NCBI GenBank assembly: GCA_041821285.1 | Contig: JBGUER010000163.1 | Coordinates: forward strand, 1 to 6,658 | Source of the DNA: JAJBWD01 sp041821285 | GTDB lineage: Bacteria; Bacillota; Clostridia; Clostridiales; Clostridiaceae | Direction: 5' to 3' | DNA length: 6,658 bases | Part shown: piece by piece, positions 4,962 to 6,658 of the stretch | How the letters are laid out: the number at the start of each line of letters is the position of its first letter | Numbering within the stretch: the first letter of the stretch is position 1 | The notes under the pieces: model-generated | Databases searched by the model: none | Told to the model about the DNA's origin: nothing | The model's input: only the letters and a program-made list of their open reading frames with translations | Translations under genes and position numbers: made by a program

Positions 4962-5975
4962 ATGATAATAGTACTGAAAGAAAATGTAAAATTAGAAGAA
5001 GTTGAAAAAATCAAGGCTAGAATAATTAGTTTAGGCTGTCAAGTGCATGAAAGTGAGGGAGAAAATCATCATATTATCGGGTTAGTTGGAGATACAACAT
5101 GTATAAATTCTGATATTTTAGCTGCAAATAGGTATGTTGATAAGGTTATTCATGTTCAAGAACCATATAAGAAGGCTAATAGAACATTTCATCCAGATGA
5201 TACTATAATAGACGTATTGGGATCTAAAATAGGTGGAGAAAATTTTGCAGTTATTGCAGGACCTTGTTCTGTAGAAAGTAGAGAACAAATAATATCTATA
5301 GCCCGCGATGTAAAAGAATCAGGAGCAACTTTTTTAAGAGGTGGAGCATATAAACCAAGAACATCTCCTTATAGTTTTCAAGGGCTTAAAGGTGAAGGAT
5401 TGGAGCTATTAAAAATAGCAAAGAAAGAAACGGGGCTTCCTATAGTTACAGAGCTTATGTCTCCAGATTTGATAGAAAGATTTGTTGAGGATGTAGATGT
5501 AATCCAAATAGGAGCCAGGAATATGCAAAATTTTGAACTCTTAAAAGAAGTGGGAAAAACTGATAAACCAATATTATTAAAGAGAGGACTTTCATCTACT
5601 ATCGAAGAATTTTTAATGGCAGCTGAATATATAATGAGTGAAGGAAATGAAAGGGTTATTCTTTGTGAAAGAGGAATAAGAACTATGGAAAACTATACAA
5701 GAAATACTTTAGATATAAGTGCGGTTCCTGTTTTGAAAAAATTAAGTCATCTTCCAGTTATAGTGGATCCTAGTCATGCATCAGGAATTTGGTGGCTTGT
5801 TGAACCTTTAGCAAAAGCTGCTGTAGTAGCTGGAGCTGATGGAATCATGGTAGAAGTTCATAATGACCCTGCTAATGCTAAATGTGATGGACAAGAATCA
5901 ATCAAGCCTGATAACTTTACAAAATTGATGAAATCTATTAAAGTTTTAGGTGAATTGGAAGGAAAAAGAATCTAA
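4962..5975 (+). CDS. aroF: 3-deoxy-7-phosphoheptulonate (DAHP) synthase, type I-beta
   Basis: A 337-residue cytoplasmic enzyme that condenses phosphoenolpyruvate and erythrose 4-phosphate into DAHP, the first step of the shikimate pathway. Residues 1-~70 form a small ferredoxin-like regulatory domain, which in this subclass usually mediates Tyr/Phe feedback. The barrel follows, with AGPCSVES (99-106), KPRTSPYSFQG (131-141), GARNMQNFELL (184-194), LLKRG (205-209), CERGIRT (235-241), DPSHASG (269-275), EVHNDP (298-303) and CDGQ (308-311). The metal ligands expected in the family are present: C102, H272, E298 and D309. The full length agrees with the N-terminally extended I-beta type. The start is set by AGGAGGGG at 4949-4956. 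It is preceded by a terminator and a putative aromatic leader peptide, and tyrA begins two bases after its stop. Confidence 0.97.
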   Translation: MIIVLKENVKLEEVEKIKARIISLGCQVHESEGENHHIIGLVGDTTCINSDILAANRYVDKVIHVQEPYKKANRTFHPDDTIIDVLGSKIGGENFAVIAGPCSVESREQIISIARDVKESGATFLRGGAYKPRTSPYSFQGLKGEGLELLKIAKKETGLPIVTELMSPDLIERFVEDVDVIQIGARNMQNFELLKEVGKTDKPILLKRGLSSTIEEFLMAAEYIMSEGNERVILCERGIRTMENYTRNTLDISAVPVLKKLSHLPVIVDPSHASGIWWLVEPLAKAAVVAGADGIMVEVHNDPANAKCDGQESIKPDNFTKLMKSIKVLGELEGKRI

Positions 5976-5977
5976 TT

Positions 5978-6658
5978 ATGAATGTTGAGGATTTTAATAT
6001 AACAATTGTAGGGTTAGGCCTTATAGGAGGTTCATTTGCACTGGCATTAAGAAAATTAAATCCTAAAAAAATTTGGGCTGTGGATATTGATGTTGAAGCT
6101 TTAAAAAAGGCAGAAGATGCAGGTATAATTGATAAAGGATATAAAGATGGTAAAATTCCACTTAAACAATCTGATTTGGTTATAGTAGCTATTTATCCTA
6201 AATATTTTTTGAGCTTTATTGAAGATAATAAAGATAATTTTAAAAAAGGAGCTATATTAACAGATGTATGTGGTATAAAATCTGGAATAGTTTCTAATGT
6301 ACTCAAAATAATTCCGGAGTATATTGATTTTATACCAGGTCATCCAATGGCAGGAAGAGAATATAAAGGGTTAGATTATGCTAAAGTAGATATGTTTAGT
6401 AATGCGAATTATATAATAGTACCCCTTGAAAATAATAAAGAAGAAAATATAAAATTTATTGAAAATATGGCTTATAGTATAGGATGCAAGAATGTATCAA
6501 GGCTTGGAATAGAACAACATGATGATATTATAGCTTATGTTAGTCATCTTCCTCACATATTAGCTTTTGCACTTATAAATAGTAGACCTAATAAAAGAGT
6601 TTATAAATTAGTTGGTTCCAGTTTTAGAGGGGCAACTAGAGTTGCATTAATAAATAGC
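5978..6658 (+). CDS. tyrA: Prephenate dehydrogenase (N-terminal 227 residues, cut by window end)
   Basis: The frame is open to the window end, giving 227 residues. The enzyme oxidatively decarboxylates prephenate to 4-hydroxyphenylpyruvate in tyrosine synthesis, using NAD(P). The N-terminal Rossmann fold shows IVGLGLIGGSFALAL (10-24) and an acidic WAVDID at the end of the second strand (33-38), which favours NAD. The dinucleotide fold ends around TDVCGIKS (95-102). The catalytic region begins with PGHPMAGREYKG (120-131), which carries the family histidine. It continues with SHLPH and FRGATRVA near the end, the histidine and arginine motifs of TyrA. No chorismate mutase domain is fused at the N-terminus, and the usual total length suggests ~50-60 residues are missing at the C-terminus. 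It is coupled to aroF by a 2-base gap; GGAAGGA lies ~15 bases upstream. It shares the aroF promoter and attenuator. Confidence 0.95.
   Translation, partial: MNVEDFNITIVGLGLIGGSFALALRKLNPKKIWAVDIDVEALKKAEDAGIIDKGYKDGKIPLKQSDLVIVAIYPKYFLSFIEDNKDNFKKGAILTDVCGIKSGIVSNVLKIIPEYIDFIPGHPMAGREYKGLDYAKVDMFSNANYIIVPLENNKEENIKFIENMAYSIGCKNVSRLGIEQHDDIIAYVSHLPHILAFALINSRPNKRVYKLVGSSFRGATRVALINS

Overview
The window is very AT-rich, with compact operons, strong AGGAGG-type ribosome binding sites and TTG starts. An aroF-tyrA gene order of the kind that opens the aromatic amino acid cluster in low-GC Firmicutes is also present. Together these suggest a Clostridium-like bacterium. The species cannot be told from the sequence alone.

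Left part (1-2317). The first ~73 bases are the 3' end (rest of domain V, then domain VI with its bulged branch-point A) of a group II intron on the + strand. It abuts the 3' end of a leftward two-gene operon: a small winged-helix regulator followed by a 636-residue cytoplasmic protein with a ParB-like segment and a C-terminal BMP/PnrA-like ligand-binding domain. The stop codon and last two codons of that protein lie inside the intron sequence, so the intron has probably clipped the gene. A 23-bp interrupted palindrome upstream of the regulator is a likely autoregulatory operator.

Middle (2318-3760). Two rightward genes encode proteins I do not recognise: a three-helix membrane protein and a membrane-anchored extracytoplasmic protein. 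They are followed by ~340 bases with no convincing gene. The + strand there folds into many GU-rich helices, including a long-range helix plus a pseudoknot that ends at a GCTC-TTTT 3' boundary. I read this as a structured non-coding RNA.

Right part (3759-6658). A leftward TetR-family regulator starts at a TTG, well inside the longest possible reading frame. It is divergent from a 58-codon small membrane protein gene. A perfect TTGACC-GAAA-GGTCAA operator lies on the start region of the regulator promoter and on the -35 box of the opposite promoter, so one regulator probably controls both. Next come a near-consensus promoter, a 36-codon ORF very rich in Tyr, Phe and Trp codons, a possible antiterminator helix beginning on that ORF's stop codon, and an intrinsic terminator. 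These lie immediately in front of aroF (DAHP synthase) and tyrA (prephenate dehydrogenase, cut by the window end). This arrangement looks like classical leader-peptide attenuation of aromatic amino acid synthesis and is the most interesting system in the window, along with the candidate RNA.
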